Assembly: GCA_946699065.1 (NCBI GenBank)
Contig: CAMPDV010002461.1
Span: forward strand, 1 to 64,000
Direction: 5' to 3'
From: Loxodes magnus
Taxonomy: Eukaryota > Ciliophora > Karyorelictea > Loxodida > Loxodidae
DNA length: 64,000 nt
Numbering within the stretch: position 1 is the first letter of the stretch; the number at the start of each line of letters is the position of its first letter. Position numbers and translations under genes: made by a program. Shown here piece after piece: positions 61,301-64,000 of this stretch. Under the pieces are notes generated by a model, which made no database searches, had not been told where the DNA came from, and saw only the letters and a program-made list of their open reading frames with translations.

Positions 61301-64000
61301 AGACTTAAATTTAATTTTAAGTAATTTTAAATCAAGACTTAAATTTAATTTTAAGTAATTTTAAATCAGTTAGACTTAAATTTAATTTTAAGTAATTTTA
61401 AATCAGTTAGACTTTAATTTAATTTTAAGTAATTTTAAATCAGTTAGACTTAAATTTAATTTTAAGTAATTTTAAAATCAGTTAGACTTAAATTTAATTT
61501 TAAGTAATTTTAAAAGTTAGTTAGACTTAAATTTAATTTTAAGTAATTTTAAAATCAGTTAGACTTAAATTTAATTTTAAGTAATTTTAAAATCAGTTAG
61601 ACTTAAATTTAATTTTAAGTAATTTTAAATCAGTTAGACTTAAATTTAATTTTAAGTAATTTTAAAATCAGTTAGACTTAAATTTAATTTTAAGTAATTT
61701 TAAAATCAGTTAGACTTAAATTTAATTTTAAGTAATTTTAAAATCAGTTAGACTTAAATTTAATTTTAAGTAATTTTAAAATCAGTTAGACTTTAATTTA
61801 ATTTTAAGTAATTTTAAATCAGTTAGACTTAAATTTAATTTTAAGTAATTTTAAATCAGTTAGACTTAAATTTAATTTTAAGTAATTTTAAAATCAGTTA
61901 GACTTAAATTTAATTTTAAGTAATTTTAAATCAGTTAGACTTAAATTTAATTTTAAGTAATTTTAAATCAGTTAGACTTAAATTTAATTTTAAGTAATTT
62001 TAAAATCAGTTAGACTTAAATTTAATTTTAAGTAATTTTAAATCAGTTAGACTTAAATTTAATTTTAAGTAATTTTAAATCAGTTAGACTTAAATTTAAT
62101 TTTAAGTAATTTTAAATCAGTTAGACTTAAATTTAATTTTAAGTAATTTTAAATCAGTTAGACTTAAATTTAATTTTAAGTAATTTTAAAATCAGTTAGA
62201 CTTAAATTTAATTTTAAGTAATTTTAAAATCAGTTAGACTTTAATTTAATTTTAAGTAATTTTAAAATCAGTTAGACTTAAATTTAATTTTAAGTAATTT
62301 TAAAATCAGTTAGACTTAAATTTAATTTTAAGTAATTTTAAAATCAGTTAGACTTTAATTTAATTTTAAGTAATTTTAAATCAGTTAGACTTAAATTTAA
62401 TTTTAAGTAATTTTAAATCAGTTAGACTTAAATTTAATTTTAAGTAATTTTAAAATCAGTTAGACTTAAATTTAATTTTAAGTAATTTTAAATCAGTTAG
62501 ACTTAAATTTAATTTTAAGTAATTTTAAATCAGTTAGACTTAAATTTAATTTTAAGTAATTTTAAAATCAGTTAGACTTAAATTTAATTTTAAGTAATTT
62601 TAAATCAGTTAGACTTAAATTTAATTTTAAGTAATTTTAAATCAGTTAGACTTAAATTTAATTTTAAGTAATTTTAAATCAGTTAGACTTAAATTTAATT
62701 TTAAGTAATTTTAAATCAGTTAGACTTAAATTTAATTTTAAGTAATTTTAAAATCAGTTAGACTTAAATTTAATTTTAAGTAATTTTAAAATCAGTTAGA
62801 CTTTAATTTAATTTTAAGTAATTTTAAATCAGTTAGACTTAAATTTAATTTTAAGTAATTTTAAATCAGTTAGACTTAAATTTAATTTTAAGTAATTTTA
62901 AAATCAGTTAGACTTAAATTTAATTTTAAGTAATTTTAAATCAGTTAGACTTAAATTTAATTTTAAGTAATTTTAAAATCAGTTAGACTTAAATTCAATT
63001 TTAAGTAATTTTAAAATCAGTTATACTTAAATTTAATTTTAAGTAATTTTAAAATCAGTTAGACTTAAATTTAATTTTAAGTAATTTTAAAATCAGTTAG
63101 ACTTTAATTTAATTTTAAGTAATTTTAAATCAGTTAGACTTAAATTTAATTTTAAGTAATTTTAAAATCAGTTAGACTTAAATTCAATTTTAAGTATTTT
63201 AAATCAGTTAGACTTAAATTTAATTTTAAGTAATTTTAAAATCAGTTAGACTTAAATTTAATTTTAAGTAATTTTAAAATCAGTTAGACTTAAATTTAAT
63301 TTTAAGTAATTTTAAATCAGTTAGACTTAAATTTAATTTTAAGTAATTTTAAATCAGTTAGACTTAAATTTAATTTTAAGTAATTTTAAAATCAGTTAGA
63401 CTTAAATTTAATTTTAAGTAATTTTAAATCAGTTAGACTTAAATTCAATTTTAAGTAATTTTAAAATCAGTTAGACTTAAATTTAATTTTAAGTAATTTT
63501 AAAATCAGTTAGACTTAAATTTAATTTTAAGTAATTTTAAATCAGTTAGACTTAAATTTAATTTTAAGTAATTTTAAAATCAGTTAGACTTTAATTTAAT
63601 TTTAAGTAATTTTAAATCAGTTAGACTTAAATTTAATTTTAAGTAATTTTAAAATCAGTTAGACTTAAATTTAATTTTAAGTAATTTTAAAATCAGTTAG
63701 ACTTAAATTTAATTTTAAGTAATTTTAAAATCAGTTAGACTTAAATTTAATTTTAAGTAATTTTAAAATCAGTTAGACTTAAATTTAATTTTAAGTAATT
63801 TTAAAATAGTTAGACTTAAATTTAATTTTAAGTAGGTTTTATATCAGTTAGACTTAAATTTAATTTTAAGTATGTTTAAATCAGTTAGACTTAAATTTAA
63901 TTTTAAGTAATTTTAAATCAGTTAGACTTAAATTTAATTTTAAGTAATTTTAAAATCAGTTAGACTTAAATTCAATTTTAAGTAATTTTAAAATCAGTTA
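52308..64000 (+). repeat. SatC: 37/38 bp satellite array, about 310 copies, runs off the window
   Basis: Uniform head-to-tail copies of a unit made of AGTTAGACTTAAATTTAA, TTTTAAGTAATTTTAA and AATC or ATC. Two common lengths differ by one A before TC (38 versus 37 bp). Common variants are CTTAAATTCAATT, CTTTAATTT, GTTATACTT, AAAATAG (no C) and AGTATGTTTAAATC. The unit holds a 7 bp inverted repeat, ACTTAAA...TTTAAGT with a 6-base loop, and an internal direct repeat of TAATTTTAA. It is about 87% A+T. Copies are very alike, so the array is homogenised. No spacers and no coding potential are present. Confidence 0.98.
53630..53720 (+). repeat. Rearranged SatC copies
   Basis: Here the regular unit is scrambled: TTAGACTTAAATTTTAAG lacks the central TTTAA, and is followed by TAGACTTAAATTTAAAAGTC. 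Other irregular copies lie near 55560 (AGTATGTAAGTAAGTATG), 59310 (partial doubling of CAGTTAGACT), 59613 (missing AGTTAGAC) and 61335 (missing GTT). They look like slippage or exchange scars within the array. Confidence 0.7.

Noticed and set aside
52308-64000. CRISPR-like array (short repeats of 37/38 bp)
   Set aside because: Units abut each other with no unique spacers, there are no cas genes, and the setting is eukaryotic. It is a satellite.
1-64000. Telomere repeats, ciliate chromosome-breakage motif and rRNA genes
   Set aside because: I looked for C4A2- and C3A2-type repeats, the Tetrahymena breakage motif and rRNA-like stretches and saw none.

Overview
The window is about 64 kb of very AT-rich eukaryotic DNA, most likely from a ciliate. 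The main reason is the genetic code. A RING/pentapeptide/WD40 gene on the minus strand (42238 to 40082) and a small secreted-protein gene on the plus strand (44974 to 45739) read sensibly only if TAA and TAG mean glutamine. TGA ends the second gene. I cannot name the species. No telomere repeats, rRNA genes or known chromosome-breakage motifs were recognised.

Layout. (1) 1-37038: a satellite array (here SatA) of about 80 bp units, roughly 460 copies, one orientation, with its left edge outside the window. It contains nested segmental duplications, and its last 2.5 kb carries a distinct longer unit type. (2) 37031-37665: a short, strongly diverged array (SatB) bordering SatA. (3) 37666-39858: a patchwork of T-rich spacer, a 250 bp GC-rich island with open reading frames, a diverged duplication of a 300-500 bp element, and a 54 bp tandem repeat with two alternating unit types. 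(4) 39859-42238: the multidomain gene. (5) 42239-44973: AT-rich spacer. (6) 44974-45739: the secreted-protein gene, with two probable short introns. (7) 45740-52307: AT-rich spacer with a truncated class II tRNA pseudogene at 49876. (8) 52308-64000: a second satellite (SatC) of 37/38 bp units, roughly 310 copies, running off the right edge.

The island of unique sequence is therefore about 15 kb between two satellites. This looks like heterochromatic, pericentromeric or subtelomeric DNA, or germline (micronuclear) DNA of the kind ciliates remove from the somatic nucleus. That last point is inference. The two genes lie on opposite strands about 2.7 kb apart, and nothing shows that they work together.

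The most interesting item is the multidomain gene. It has an N-terminal RING-type zinc motif, a long charged segment, pentapeptide repeats and a seven-bladed WD40 propeller. Three of its blades are almost identical at DNA level and differ mainly at a few codons. That pattern is known from rapidly diversifying recognition proteins. It also has two in-frame TGA codons, so it is either a decaying copy or evidence that TGA can be read as an amino acid here.
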